A model generated the notes under the pieces. The model did no database searches. It was not told the DNA's origin and was given only the letters and a program-made list of their open reading frames with translations. Of a DNA stretch of 64,000 nt, positions 45,223-53,540 are shown one piece after another (the first letter of the stretch is position 1; each line of letters starts with the position of its first letter). The position numbers were made by a program, and so were the translations under genes. Origin of the DNA: an uncultured Tateyamaria sp. (GTDB taxonomy: Bacteria; Pseudomonadota; Alphaproteobacteria; Rhodobacterales; Rhodobacteraceae); assembly GCF_947503045.1 (NCBI RefSeq), contig NZ_CANNCF010000002.1:372001-436000 (forward strand), given 5' to 3'.

Positions 45223-45232
45223 CCCTTTGGCC

Positions 45233-45619
45233 ATGGCGCCGGACCTTGATGCCTTTGCCGCCATGGCCGCTGACGCGGTTGCAGAGTTTCCCGCCCCCTT
45301 CCGCGTCCACGCCCTTGAGGTGACAATCCAGGTCGAGGAGTTGCCACACCCCGACATGCTGGCAGAACTGGGCGTCGAGGATCCGCTGGACCTCACCGGG
45401 CTTTACGATGGCACGCCATTGCCGCTCAAATCCCCGACCGATCCGTCCCCCTATCCCGACATCGTCTGGCTGTTTCGCAAACCCATCCTTGATGAATGGG
45501 AAACGCGGCCCGGCATTTCCCTGCCGCAGCTTGTCACCCACGTGGTCGTACACGAATTCGCGCATCATTTCGGCTGGTCCGATGCGGACATCGCCGCCAT
45601 CGATCCGTGGTGGGAGTGA
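45233..45619 (+). CDS. Metallopeptidase family (zincin-like) protein, 128 aa
   Basis: This small zincin has HEFAHHFGWSDADI near the C-terminus, matching the HExxHHFG form of the MMP/DUF1025 family, and the ELGVEDPLDLTGLYDGTPL central block. ATG 45233 is used; the earlier TTG at 45227 is not required. It follows the MBL-fold gene by 10 nt on the same strand, so the two may be co-transcribed. No signal peptide, so probably cytoplasmic. Confidence 0.88.
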   Translation: MAPDLDAFAAMAADAVAEFPAPFRVHALEVTIQVEELPHPDMLAELGVEDPLDLTGLYDGTPLPLKSPTDPSPYPDIVWLFRKPILDEWETRPGISLPQLVTHVVVHEFAHHFGWSDADIAAIDPWWE

Positions 45620-45629
45620 GGGGCGCGGG

Positions 45630-46424
45630 CTAAAGCCTGCCCGCAGCCTCCAGCCGGTCCCACGCATAGGCGAGATAGGTGCGGCTGAACGAGTGCCCGC
45701 CCTCAAAGGTGCAGAATTCCAGCACATCACCACTTGCGTTGTCCTGCCGCGCGCAGTCCATATTTTCCACGGTCACGTCTGTGGCCGGACCAAAGTTACC
45801 GGCGCTGCGATACATCGCCAGCACCTCCATCACATCGCCCTGTTTAGTGGGGCCAATGGCGCGCCCGCCTATCGGCACGGTCCGATCGGTCGTACCATGG
45901 ATATGGATGACCGAGGCCGGTGCCGCGCAAGCCGCAGGCGGGCCTTGCCAGAACGTGCCTGACACCGGCGCAAATCCCGCAAACAGATCCGGGCGCTGGC
46001 AGGCCAGTTCCCATGTCACCATGCCCCCGGCGGAAAAGCCCGACATCATGATCCGCTCAGGATCAATTGCAAATCGCGCCGCTGCATCCGCAATAACCGC
46101 CTCGAAATAGGCCATCTCGAGCGCCCCGGTTGATGCCATATCGCTGGGCGCGCCCGGAATGTCCCAATCGTCCCGCGCCGATTTGGGTGCGATCAGGGCC
46201 AGCCCCATATCCGCCACCATCCGCCGCAGACCCATGTTGCGCATCACGCCCCGGGCCGAGCCGCGATAACCATGGGCAAAGACGATGGCACCCACGGAGC
46301 CACTGACCCCCTCGGGCATCGCGATGCGGTAGTGGCGTGCGCCGATCTCGCAATTCGTATCGGGCCCGCAGGCCAGAACAGGCAATCCAAAAACCAGCAA
46401 GGCAAAAGCCAAGGCAAACCGCAT
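45630..46424 (-). CDS. Exported alpha/beta hydrolase, PHB depolymerase-like
   Basis: The 264-residue esterase has a signal peptide (about 1-19, FALLVFGLPVLA-CG; the Cys could be lipidated). The nucleophile elbow is SGFSAGGMVTWEL, the oxyanion region IVFAHGYRGS, and the His is likely in EGGHSFSRTYL; HIHGTTDRTVPIGG contains the acid. The form matches the extracellular polyhydroxybutyrate depolymerase/feruloyl esterase group. ATG 46424 has AGGG upstream. Convergent with the zincin gene. Confidence 0.87.
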   Translation of the reverse strand: MRFALAFALLVFGLPVLACGPDTNCEIGARHYRIAMPEGVSGSVGAIVFAHGYRGSARGVMRNMGLRRMVADMGLALIAPKSARDDWDIPGAPSDMASTGALEMAYFEAVIADAAARFAIDPERIMMSGFSAGGMVTWELACQRPDLFAGFAPVSGTFWQGPPAACAAPASVIHIHGTTDRTVPIGGRAIGPTKQGDVMEVLAMYRSAGNFGPATDVTVENMDCARQDNASGDVLEFCTFEGGHSFSRTYLAYAWDRLEAAGRL

Positions 46425-46514
46425 GAACGCACCCTCTATCAGCAAAAGAACCAGCACGCCCATGGACCGCACAGCGCGGCGCGGGCACAAGTCACATCCC
46501 CGTGTAAGCGCGTC

Positions 46515-48173
46515 TCAGCTGGGTTCGCGCCAGCGGTTCACGATGGGGTAACGCCGATCCAGCCAGAACGCCCCCTTGGTCAATCGCGCACCGGGCGCCG
46601 ACTGAAAGCGTTTGTATTCACTGAGATAAATCAGCCGCTCGATCTTGCGCGCAACCTCTTCCTCGAACCCGGCGGCGACGCAATCGGCGATGGCGCCGTT
46701 GCGATCCACAAGGATTTCCAGCATCGCATCCAGATCGGGATAATCGGGCAGGCTGTCACTGTCTTTCTGATCCTCGCGCAGCTCAGCACTCGGGGGCTTG
46801 GTGATGATCCGCTCGGGGATCACCTCACCGGCATTGCCCATCATCCAATCGCGATGATTGGCATTGCGCCAGCGGCAGGTCTTGAACACGCGGGTCTTGT
46901 AGAGGTCCTTGATCGGGTTATAGCCCCCCGCCATATCGCCATAGATCGTGGCATAGCCCACAGCCACTTCGGATTTGTTGCCAGTGGTCAACAGCATCTC
47001 GCCAAACTTGTTGGACAGGGCCATCAGCAAAAGGCCGCGAATACGGCTCTGGATGTTTTCCTCCGTCAGGTCCGCCGCCAACCCGTCGAACAGGGGCGCA
47101 AGAGTGGCGGTGACCGCCGCGCGGGTCTCTGAAATCGGGACATAGTCATAACGACAGCCCAGCGCCTTGGCACAGGTCTCGGCATCTTCCAAAGAATGGG
47201 GCGAGGTATATTCCGACGGCAACATCACACAGCGCACATTGTCCGGGCCCAAAGCGTCCGCCGCAATGGTCGCCACAAGGGCCGAATCCACGCCCCCCGA
47301 CATGCCCAAAAGCACCTGTTTGAACCCGGTCTTGGCGCAATAATCGCGCAGGGCGGTGACCATCACACGGTAATCCTGCTCCCAGGCATCGGGATGGGCG
47401 GCCTTTTCGCCCTCGACCACGCGCCAGCCATCGGACGTGCGCTCCAGATCGACATGGGCGACCACCTCGTCAAAGATCGGCAATTGCACGGCCAGCTTGC
47501 CGCCGGGGTTCAGCGCAAAGCTGCCCCCGTCAAACACCTGATCATCCTGTCCACCCACCATGTTGAGGTAGATCAGCGGCAGGCCGGTTTCGACCACGCG
47601 GGCAACCATATGGTTGATGCGGGTGTCGAACTTGCCCCGGTAATAGGGTGATCCGTTGGGGACAAGCAGGAACTCGGCCCCGGTCTCTTCGAGCGTCTCG
47701 GCCACATCCGGATGCCAGGCATCCTCGCAGATCGGGCTGCCCACGCGGGTGTTGCCAACGGAATAAGGCCCACCCAGCGGACCTGCATCAAAAATGCGCA
47801 CCTCGTCAAACACGGTCTCGTTGGGCAAATGATGCTTCAGAATGCGCGAGGCGATCTTGCCGCCCTTGCAGATCAGATAGGCGTTGAACAGCTCGGTCCC
47901 TTCGGCCCAGGGACAGCCAATGGCAAGCGCCGGGCCATCGGCACACTCTTCCGCCAGCGCCTCGACCGCGCGCATGGCCGTGGCGTGAAACGCCGCTTTC
48001 ATCACCAGATCCTGCGCGTTGTACCCGGCGATGAACATCTCGGGCAGCGCCACCAGATCAGCGCCCGCGTCCTTGCCCACTTGCCATGCAACACGCGCCT
48101 TGGCGGCATTGCCGGGGATGTCTCCCACGGTCGGGTTCATCTGTCCCAGCGTGATGCGGAATGTATCGGCCAT
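46515..48173 (-). CDS. nadE: Glutamine-dependent NAD(+) synthetase
   Basis: The 552-residue two-domain enzyme makes NAD from nicotinate adenine dinucleotide and glutamine. The N-terminal nitrilase domain holds the Glu-Lys-Cys triad (LPEMFIAG, RILKHHLPNETVFDE and GSPICEDAW). The C-terminal synthetase domain has the PPi loop LLGMSGGVDSALVATIA near residue 295 and NKSEVAVGYATIYGDMAGG. It completes the pathway to which nadD (17559) belongs. A dispersed repeat copy lies in its upstream region. Confidence 0.95.
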   Translation of the reverse strand: MADTFRITLGQMNPTVGDIPGNAAKARVAWQVGKDAGADLVALPEMFIAGYNAQDLVMKAAFHATAMRAVEALAEECADGPALAIGCPWAEGTELFNAYLICKGGKIASRILKHHLPNETVFDEVRIFDAGPLGGPYSVGNTRVGSPICEDAWHPDVAETLEETGAEFLLVPNGSPYYRGKFDTRINHMVARVVETGLPLIYLNMVGGQDDQVFDGGSFALNPGGKLAVQLPIFDEVVAHVDLERTSDGWRVVEGEKAAHPDAWEQDYRVMVTALRDYCAKTGFKQVLLGMSGGVDSALVATIAADALGPDNVRCVMLPSEYTSPHSLEDAETCAKALGCRYDYVPISETRAAVTATLAPLFDGLAADLTEENIQSRIRGLLLMALSNKFGEMLLTTGNKSEVAVGYATIYGDMAGGYNPIKDLYKTRVFKTCRWRNANHRDWMMGNAGEVIPERIITKPPSAELREDQKDSDSLPDYPDLDAMLEILVDRNGAIADCVAAGFEEEVARKIERLIYLSEYKRFQSAPGARLTKGAFWLDRRYPIVNRWREPS

Positions 48174-48258
48174 CTCGGCGCTCCTTCAAATCTCATACGC
48201 GATGTAGCAGAAAGCAGGGCCGAGGAAACCCACCGGGCGACACCTCTGCCTTGGTCCC

Positions 48259-48324
48259 CTTCTCTGATTTCAAAAAATCCCGGGGGGAGTCGCGCCCGCG
48301 CGACGGGGGGCTGGCCCCCCGCCC
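48259..48324 (-). repeat. Terminator-like dispersed repeat, copy 4 (not at a gene end)
   Basis: CTTCTCTGATTTCAAAAAAT then CCCGGGGGG, GTCGCG-CCC-GCGCGAC-type and GGGGGGC-TGG-CCCCCC hairpins. Same order and flank as copies 1 and 3, but it lies between the divergent nadE and MORN genes, where no gene ends. This argues that the unit is a dispersed element as well as a terminator. Confidence 0.6.
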
Positions 48325-48444
48325 ACGCACGGGGCCGGGCGCAATCCTCAACTCTTGGTTAAGGCCATTGCTCCCCGCCGCCCCCTGTCCTACCCTTCGC
48401 GCGCCAGCCGTGTATGGGCTGGCCACGAATCTATGAGGTTGTTC

Positions 48445-49887
48445 ATGTCCTTGCGCAGTTTGATCTTCTGCCTTGCCCTGTTGCCGGGGGTTGCTCTGGC
48501 ACAGTCCGATGCAGTGCTGACCAAGCAATATGACGATGGCGGCATCTACGAGGGCACGTTCCGCGGCGGGTTGCAGCACGGGGAAGGCACCTACCGCCTG
48601 CCCAACGGCTATGAATATACCGGCGCGTGGGTCGACGGCGAAATCAAGGGCGAAGGGGTTGCCCGTTTCCCCAACGGATCAATCTACGAAGGCAACTTCT
48701 CCAAAGGCAAACCGCACGGCTTTGGCAAGATCACCTTTGCCGATGGCGGCACTTATGAGGGCGACTGGGACACCGGCGCGATTGTGGGCAACGGCGTCGC
48801 ACTCTATGCCAACGGCGTGCGCTATGAGGGCGCGTTCCGCAATGCCAAGCACCACGGCAAAGGCGTCATGCAATCCCCCGGTGGCTACGAATACAAGGGC
48901 GACTGGGTCGATGGCGTCAAACAGGGGATGGGCGTGATCACCTATCCTGATGGCGCGGTCTATGACGGCCAGATCGAAAATGGCGTGCGCCAAGGCACCG
49001 GCACGCTGACCATGCCTGACGGGCTGGTCTATGTCGGCCTCTGGAATGCAGGCCAGATCGACGGCAAAGGCACCCTGACCCAACCCAATGGCGACGTCTA
49101 CGAGGGCGATCTGGTCTCGGGCCGCCGCGAAGGCAAGGGCCGGGTCACCTATTCCAACGGCGACGTCTACGAGGGTGACTTTGCCGATGACCGCCGCCAC
49201 GGGCAGGGCACATTCATCGGCAACGATGGCTACACCTATATCGGCCAATGGGTCGAGGGCCAGATCGAGGGCCAGGGCCGTGTCACCTACCCCGACGGCG
49301 CCGTCTATGAGGGCGCGTTCAAGGACGACCTCGCCGATGGCGTGGGCAAGATCACCTATACCGACGGCTCCACCTACGAAGGCGACTGGGTCGCTGGCGT
49401 GATCGAAGGCACCGGCAAGGCGACCTATCCCAACGGCGTCGTCTACGAGGGCGGCTTTCGCAACGCGCGCAACCACGGACAGGGTGTCATGACCTATGCC
49501 GATGGCTATCGCTATGAAGGCACCTGGAGCGACGGCCAGCGCGACGGCACCGGCACCGCAACCTATCCCGACGGCACGGTCTATACCGGCGCATTTCTGG
49601 ATGGGCAGCGCCACGGCACGGGCAAGATCGTGATGGCCTCGGGCTTTGTCTACGAAGGCGACTGGGTGCGCGGCGAAATCGACGGCCAGGGCGTGGCCAC
49701 CTACGCCAATGGCGACATCTACGAAGGCACGTTCAAGAACGGCAAACGTCAGGGCAGCGGCACGATGCGCTATGCCTCGGGCGAAGAGGCAACCGGCGAC
49801 TGGGACAGCGGCGCGCTGAACGAGGCCGCCGCCGAGGCCGAGGCCGAAGAAGGCACAGAAGGCGAAACGCAAGGCAACGACGGCTGA
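48445..49887 (+). CDS. Secreted MORN-repeat protein
   Basis: A signal peptide (about residues 1-20, ALLPGVALA-QSD) is followed by 18-19 tandem MORN repeats of about 23 residues each (form YEGDWxxGxxxGxGxxxYxDGxx). The repeats run almost to an acidic Glu/Ala tail (EAAAEAEAEEGTEGETQ). ATG 48445 with AGG at 7 nt is preferred to ATG 48433. MORN repeats form long beta-hairpin arrays and usually bind membranes or proteins; here the signal places the array in the periplasm or outside. Overlaps the next gene by 1 nt (TGATG). Confidence 0.93.
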   Translation: MSLRSLIFCLALLPGVALAQSDAVLTKQYDDGGIYEGTFRGGLQHGEGTYRLPNGYEYTGAWVDGEIKGEGVARFPNGSIYEGNFSKGKPHGFGKITFADGGTYEGDWDTGAIVGNGVALYANGVRYEGAFRNAKHHGKGVMQSPGGYEYKGDWVDGVKQGMGVITYPDGAVYDGQIENGVRQGTGTLTMPDGLVYVGLWNAGQIDGKGTLTQPNGDVYEGDLVSGRREGKGRVTYSNGDVYEGDFADDRRHGQGTFIGNDGYTYIGQWVEGQIEGQGRVTYPDGAVYEGAFKDDLADGVGKITYTDGSTYEGDWVAGVIEGTGKATYPNGVVYEGGFRNARNHGQGVMTYADGYRYEGTWSDGQRDGTGTATYPDGTVYTGAFLDGQRHGTGKIVMASGFVYEGDWVRGEIDGQGVATYANGDIYEGTFKNGKRQGSGTMRYASGEEATGDWDSGALNEAAAEAEAEEGTEGETQGNDG

Positions 49888-50591
49888 TGCGCGCACCCGC
49901 GCGCGCGCTGGCCTGCACTCTCTTCGCACTCGCCGCCACGCCCGCATGGGCCGACTGGCAATTCCTCGACAGTTGGGCCGACCCGATCCAGAATTTCGAA
50001 ACCCGTGCGGCGATGATCACCAATGCCGAGGGTTATCAACTCCACCTCTACCGCAACCCCGTGGGGCGGGTGTATGCGCTGATCACACTGCCCGAGGGCA
50101 GCCCCGATCTGGTCCTGACCGGCCCCGTGGCCACCCTGACCCCCGAAGGCTTCGCATCCAAAGAGATCGAGGCACAGGACGAACGCGGACGCGTGGTCGA
50201 ATACGCCATCAGCACCGGACGGGCCTTGCGCGACCGGCTTTGGCATGGCGAGGGGCAGGCCCCCGCCTTCGGCACCTTCCACGACCTGCTCGAGGCCCCC
50301 AGCCTCAGCGTGACGCTGAACCTCGACGGTGGTGCCGCCGCCACGACCACATGGAACATGGACAGCGCGGCCAAACCCATCGCGCAGGCGCTCGGCATCT
50401 CCATGCGCGGCATCCCGGCTGGCGAAGAGTGGGAAGAGGCGGCATCGCAGGCGATGCTCGCCGCGATGACCGCCTGCCAGTTCCCCAAGCTCGACGTGAC
50501 CTGTGTTCAACGGGTGTCGACCTGCAGCCCACAGATCAGCGACGCGCGGGACATCGACGCATTCGACCGCTGCGTCGCGGCAAAAGACTGA
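49887..50591 (+). CDS. Exported protein coupled to the MORN gene, 234 aa
   Basis: Residues 1-22 form a signal peptide (LFALAATPAWA-DWQ). The mature part reads as a beta-rich domain (DWQFLDSWADPIQNFETRAAMI, GRVYALITLPEGSPDLVLTGPV), with four Cys residues in the last 40 residues, likely two disulfides. No family was recognised beyond a loose similarity to invasion-associated IalB-like exported proteins. Its ATG shares one base with the MORN stop, so translation is coupled and a joint envelope role is likely. Confidence 0.72.
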   Translation: MRAPARALACTLFALAATPAWADWQFLDSWADPIQNFETRAAMITNAEGYQLHLYRNPVGRVYALITLPEGSPDLVLTGPVATLTPEGFASKEIEAQDERGRVVEYAISTGRALRDRLWHGEGQAPAFGTFHDLLEAPSLSVTLNLDGGAAATTTWNMDSAAKPIAQALGISMRGIPAGEEWEEAASQAMLAAMTACQFPKLDVTCVQRVSTCSPQISDARDIDAFDRCVAAKD

Positions 50592-50606
50592 GCCGCAGCG
50601 CTCGAA

Positions 50607-51578
50607 CTACAGCCGCGACAACTCGCGCAGCAATCCACGCCGTGCCGCATCATTGGCCCGGAACGACCGGGCCTCGGCACGGGCCTGCCGCACCGCCCCC
50701 TCATACAGCTGACGGGCGGTGTTGACCTCGCGCGCGGCGGCGTTCAATTCGCGCATCAACCGGGGTGCCTCGCGCTGATAGCGGCGCATCATGTCCGCGA
50801 TAACGCGGATGTTGGACTGCGCCAAAGCGACCTCATCGGTATCCGAGGCGAGGGTGATGATGCCCCCGGCCGCACCCAGCATTCGGGCATTCGGCGTCGA
50901 CATCATTCCGGGCAGGCTGCCGACCCCGGTCACGGCATTGACCGCTGTGCCCGACATCACCGGCCCCGACGGCCCAAGGGCCGCATCCGCCCCCATCTGA
51001 ATGGCAAAGATGCCCGCCGCAATCCCCAGCCCAAGGCCAAAAGAGGTCACGGTGATGGTCAGGCTCACTGCGGTGATCGCGACGTTCAGCACCCTCTGCG
51101 CCTGCGCCTCGGTCTCTTCGCGCCGGGCGCGACGCAATTCGTTATGCAGGTTGTTGAGGAACGCGATGTTGCGGCGCAGCAGCTTGTGCACCCGCTTCAT
51201 GCGGCGCAGATAAACGCGCCCCAACCCCGCCCACAGGGTAAAGGCCCGCGCCCGCGCAAAGGCGCCAAAGCGGATATTGTCACGCTCCAGCACACCAAGG
51301 GTCAGCACATAGCGGCTATAGGCGGTCATGGCGGCGCGGCCATCACGGGCCTGCGCCGTCTCGATCCGGTTCCATTCGGCGTTGAACGCATCCTGCGCCC
51401 GCTCCAGCGCCTGCGCATCGTTGTGATATTCGTTCACATAGCGGCGGGGCAGCATCGACAAGGCACTGATCACACCGTTCTTTTCCTCCAAAGCGATGTT
51501 GGTGTCTTCGTCGATCGCGGCAAGATATCTCTGAACCGTCCGGTTCGCGATAAAGGCTTCGGCGGTGGCAAGGTCCAT
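50607..51578 (-). CDS. Helical protein with central hydrophobic hairpin, 323 aa, unknown
   Basis: The layout is a helical N-terminal half (about 1-165, many charged heptad-like helices), then two hydrophobic stretches (about 168-205, VAITAVSLTITVTSFGLGLG and GIAAGIFAIQM), then a Gly/Pro-rich middle and a second long coiled-coil region (about 235-323). There is no signal peptide. The coil-hairpin-coil plan resembles alpha-helical pore-forming toxins and some T6SS/eCIS cargo, but no family match can be claimed. It is convergent with the MORN operon. ATG 51578 is used; a TTG lies 6 nt further upstream. Confidence 0.7.
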   Translation of the reverse strand: MDLATAEAFIANRTVQRYLAAIDEDTNIALEEKNGVISALSMLPRRYVNEYHNDAQALERAQDAFNAEWNRIETAQARDGRAAMTAYSRYVLTLGVLERDNIRFGAFARARAFTLWAGLGRVYLRRMKRVHKLLRRNIAFLNNLHNELRRARREETEAQAQRVLNVAITAVSLTITVTSFGLGLGIAAGIFAIQMGADAALGPSGPVMSGTAVNAVTGVGSLPGMMSTPNARMLGAAGGIITLASDTDEVALAQSNIRVIADMMRRYQREAPRLMRELNAAAREVNTARQLYEGAVRQARAEARSFRANDAARRGLLRELSRL

Positions 51579-51928
51579 GGTCAAATCTCAACTTTTAATA
51601 GGCTTCTCAAATCACGACCCGGACAACCACAGAACAAACCATAGGGGCGCAAAATCGTGCCCGAGCCAAGAAAACATAGTGGTTCAGCCTAGGCAAACCG
51701 CGGACTATGACGCAAGGACCCTGTGGGCCGCCCAAAACCATGCGCAGAATTCAGCCGAAAGTTCCGACGCAAATTCATGGATTTAGCACCAAACCCGGGT
51801 CAACGGACCAACTGCAGAAATTGGCTTTGACACAAAGGTCGACGCCAATGCGCGTCTGGCGATAGACAAACCGACCCCGCGTCGGATACGCCGGTGCCAG
51901 ACCACAGTCCAAAACGATGGAGCCCGAC
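51579..51928. other. Intergenic region, divergent promoters
   Basis: About 350 nt between the divergent 323-aa gene and the small membrane protein gene. It is less GC-rich than its surroundings and has no ORF with a ribosome site. I see no tRNA, riboswitch or repeat in it; it presumably holds both promoters. Confidence 0.5.
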
Positions 51929-52291
51929 ATGGCCACAGAAGGCAATGCCGCACACAGCGTCCCAAGCTGGTTTGTCCCACCCGGAGAAGGCGACAGCCTC
52001 GCATGGGTGGCCCTGATCCTGCTGGCGCTCGCGCTTTACGGGCTGGTCACGCTTTATGCCGCCTTCGACCGCTGGGCCGAACACCAGTCTGCGGGCACGC
52101 CATTGGCCAAGACCATCCCGACCCTGCTGACCATCGCGCTGCTCTATGAAATCTTCCCGCTTGGGCACTTCAACATTCTGCTGCCGATTGCTGCGATCCT
52201 GATCGCGCTTATGGCCGACTGGTCGCGCTTCCATCTCAACCGGTCCACGCCCGACGCTGCACCCAAAGATGGCGAGGCCCGCGATGTTTGA
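51929..52291 (+). CDS. Small inner-membrane protein partner of an HlyD-type adaptor, 120 aa
   Basis: Two hydrophobic regions, about residues 23-45 (WVALILLALALYGLVTLYA) and 66-95 (LLTIALLYEIFPLGHFNILLPIAAILIALMA), flank a short charged loop. ATG 51929 has GGAG at 7 nt; ATG 51917 lacks a ribosome site. The stop overlaps the start of the HlyD-like gene. A small membrane protein coupled to a membrane-fusion protein recalls the E. coli YibI/YibH and YiaW/YiaV pairs, an analogy from layout only. Confidence 0.72.
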   Translation: MATEGNAAHSVPSWFVPPGEGDSLAWVALILLALALYGLVTLYAAFDRWAEHQSAGTPLAKTIPTLLTIALLYEIFPLGHFNILLPIAAILIALMADWSRFHLNRSTPDAAPKDGEARDV

Positions 52292-53480
52292 GCTGCTCCT
52301 GACCTCTTTCCCGGTCGTCATCCGCTATTTCCAACTGAAACGCCGGGGTGAGGCGATGACCGTCTGGAACATGCGCAGCGCCGTGTTCATGTGGGCTGGT
52401 CTGGCCTTTGCCCTGTTCCTGACCATCTTCTACTTCCACCCCAAAAGCTATTCGGGCCTGATCCCGTTCCGGACCGTGTCGGTTGTGGCCCAGACCAGCG
52501 GCCCTGTGACATCCGTCAACGTGCTGAACGGCCAGCGCGTGGCCGCGGGCGATCTGCTGTTCGAGATCGAGGACAGCTCGCAGCAAGCCGCCCTGTCGCA
52601 AGCGCAGGCACAGCTGACCAGTGTCGATGCCTCGCAAAACATGGCCCGCGACCAGCTTGTAGTGGCCGAGGCAGGCGTCGCGCAGGCGCAGGCCGAAGTG
52701 GACAAGCTGACGGTTGATCTCGAAAACGCCCAGACCCTGCTGGAGCGCAATGTGGGGCGCGCAGACGACGTGCGCGCAACCGAGGCGGCGCTGACTTCGG
52801 CCAATGCGAACCTCACCGCAGCGCAAGCCCAGGTCGATCTGGCCCGCCTGACGCTAGAAGAATCGATCCCCGCCCAGCGCAGCGCCGCCACGGCCGCCCT
52901 CGAAGGGGCCGAGGCCAATCTGGCCAAGACCAAGGTGCGCGCCTTTACAGACGGCACCGTGACCCAACTGGCGATGGGCGTTGGCAGCCCCGCCTCGCAA
53001 CTGATCCTCAGCCCGGCCATGGTCATCATTCCCGACCGCGACGCCGACCATCCCGTGCGGATCACCGCAGGCTTTTCCCAAGTGGCGCGCGCCACGCTTT
53101 ACGATGGCATGCCCGCCGAGGTCGCCTGTGACACCAACGTCAACCTGTCCTTCCGCAACGCGATCCTGCCCGCGCGCATCGCCGTGATCCAACCGGCCAT
53201 CGCCACCGGACAGGTTGTACCCGGCGGCACCTTGCGCGAACCCAATAACGGGCTCGTGCGCGGCTCGATCCTTGTCTATCTCGAATTGCTGCACCCCGAA
53301 CACGAGGCCATCGTGCTCAACGGCAGCGGCTGCCTTGTGCAGACCTACACCAACAACCTGTCGGGCTTTTTCGGGCACGTCATCGCCGCCACGGGTATCG
53401 TCAAGGCCGCAGGGCTCAGGCTCAAGGTCTGGGGCTCGCTGGTCTCGGGTGTCGGTCTGGCCGGGGGTGGCGGGCACTGA
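52284..53480 (+). CDS. HlyD/EmrA-like membrane fusion protein
   Basis: The 398-residue periplasmic adaptor has a membrane span at about residues 33-52 (AVFMWAGLAFALFLTIFYF). A lipoyl-type half-motif follows (GPVTSVNVLNGQRVAAGDLLFEIED), then a long coiled-coil hairpin (about 95-215) and a closing beta-barrel (VRAFTDGTVTQLAMGVGSPAS). The C-terminal region is long and ends in Gly/His-rich GGGGH. ATG 52284 has GAGG upstream; the 3' end of the preceding gene overlaps it. No transporter gene is next to it, so the pump partner is unknown. Confidence 0.87.
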   Translation: MFELLLTSFPVVIRYFQLKRRGEAMTVWNMRSAVFMWAGLAFALFLTIFYFHPKSYSGLIPFRTVSVVAQTSGPVTSVNVLNGQRVAAGDLLFEIEDSSQQAALSQAQAQLTSVDASQNMARDQLVVAEAGVAQAQAEVDKLTVDLENAQTLLERNVGRADDVRATEAALTSANANLTAAQAQVDLARLTLEESIPAQRSAATAALEGAEANLAKTKVRAFTDGTVTQLAMGVGSPASQLILSPAMVIIPDRDADHPVRITAGFSQVARATLYDGMPAEVACDTNVNLSFRNAILPARIAVIQPAIATGQVVPGGTLREPNNGLVRGSILVYLELLHPEHEAIVLNGSGCLVQTYTNNLSGFFGHVIAATGIVKAAGLRLKVWGSLVSGVGLAGGGGH

Positions 53481-53486
53481 TTAACC

Positions 53487-53509
53487 CCCCCCTGCCACCG
53501 GCAAGGGGG
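53487..53509. terminator. Bidirectional hairpin between convergent genes
   Basis: CCCCC (53487-53491) pairs with GGGGG (53505-53509) and TGCC (53493-53496) with GGCA (53500-53503) around an ACC loop, one mismatch between. It follows the HlyD-like stop by 6 nt. No U-tract. Confidence 0.4.
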
Positions 53510-53540
53510 ATGCCATCAAACCGTCAGGGGCAGGGCCGAC

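Noticed and set aside
48500-49800. Tandem DNA repeat in the MORN gene taken as a possible repeat array or CRISPR-like region
   Set aside because: The period of about 69 bp equals the 23-residue MORN unit and the frame is open throughout, so it is protein repetition.
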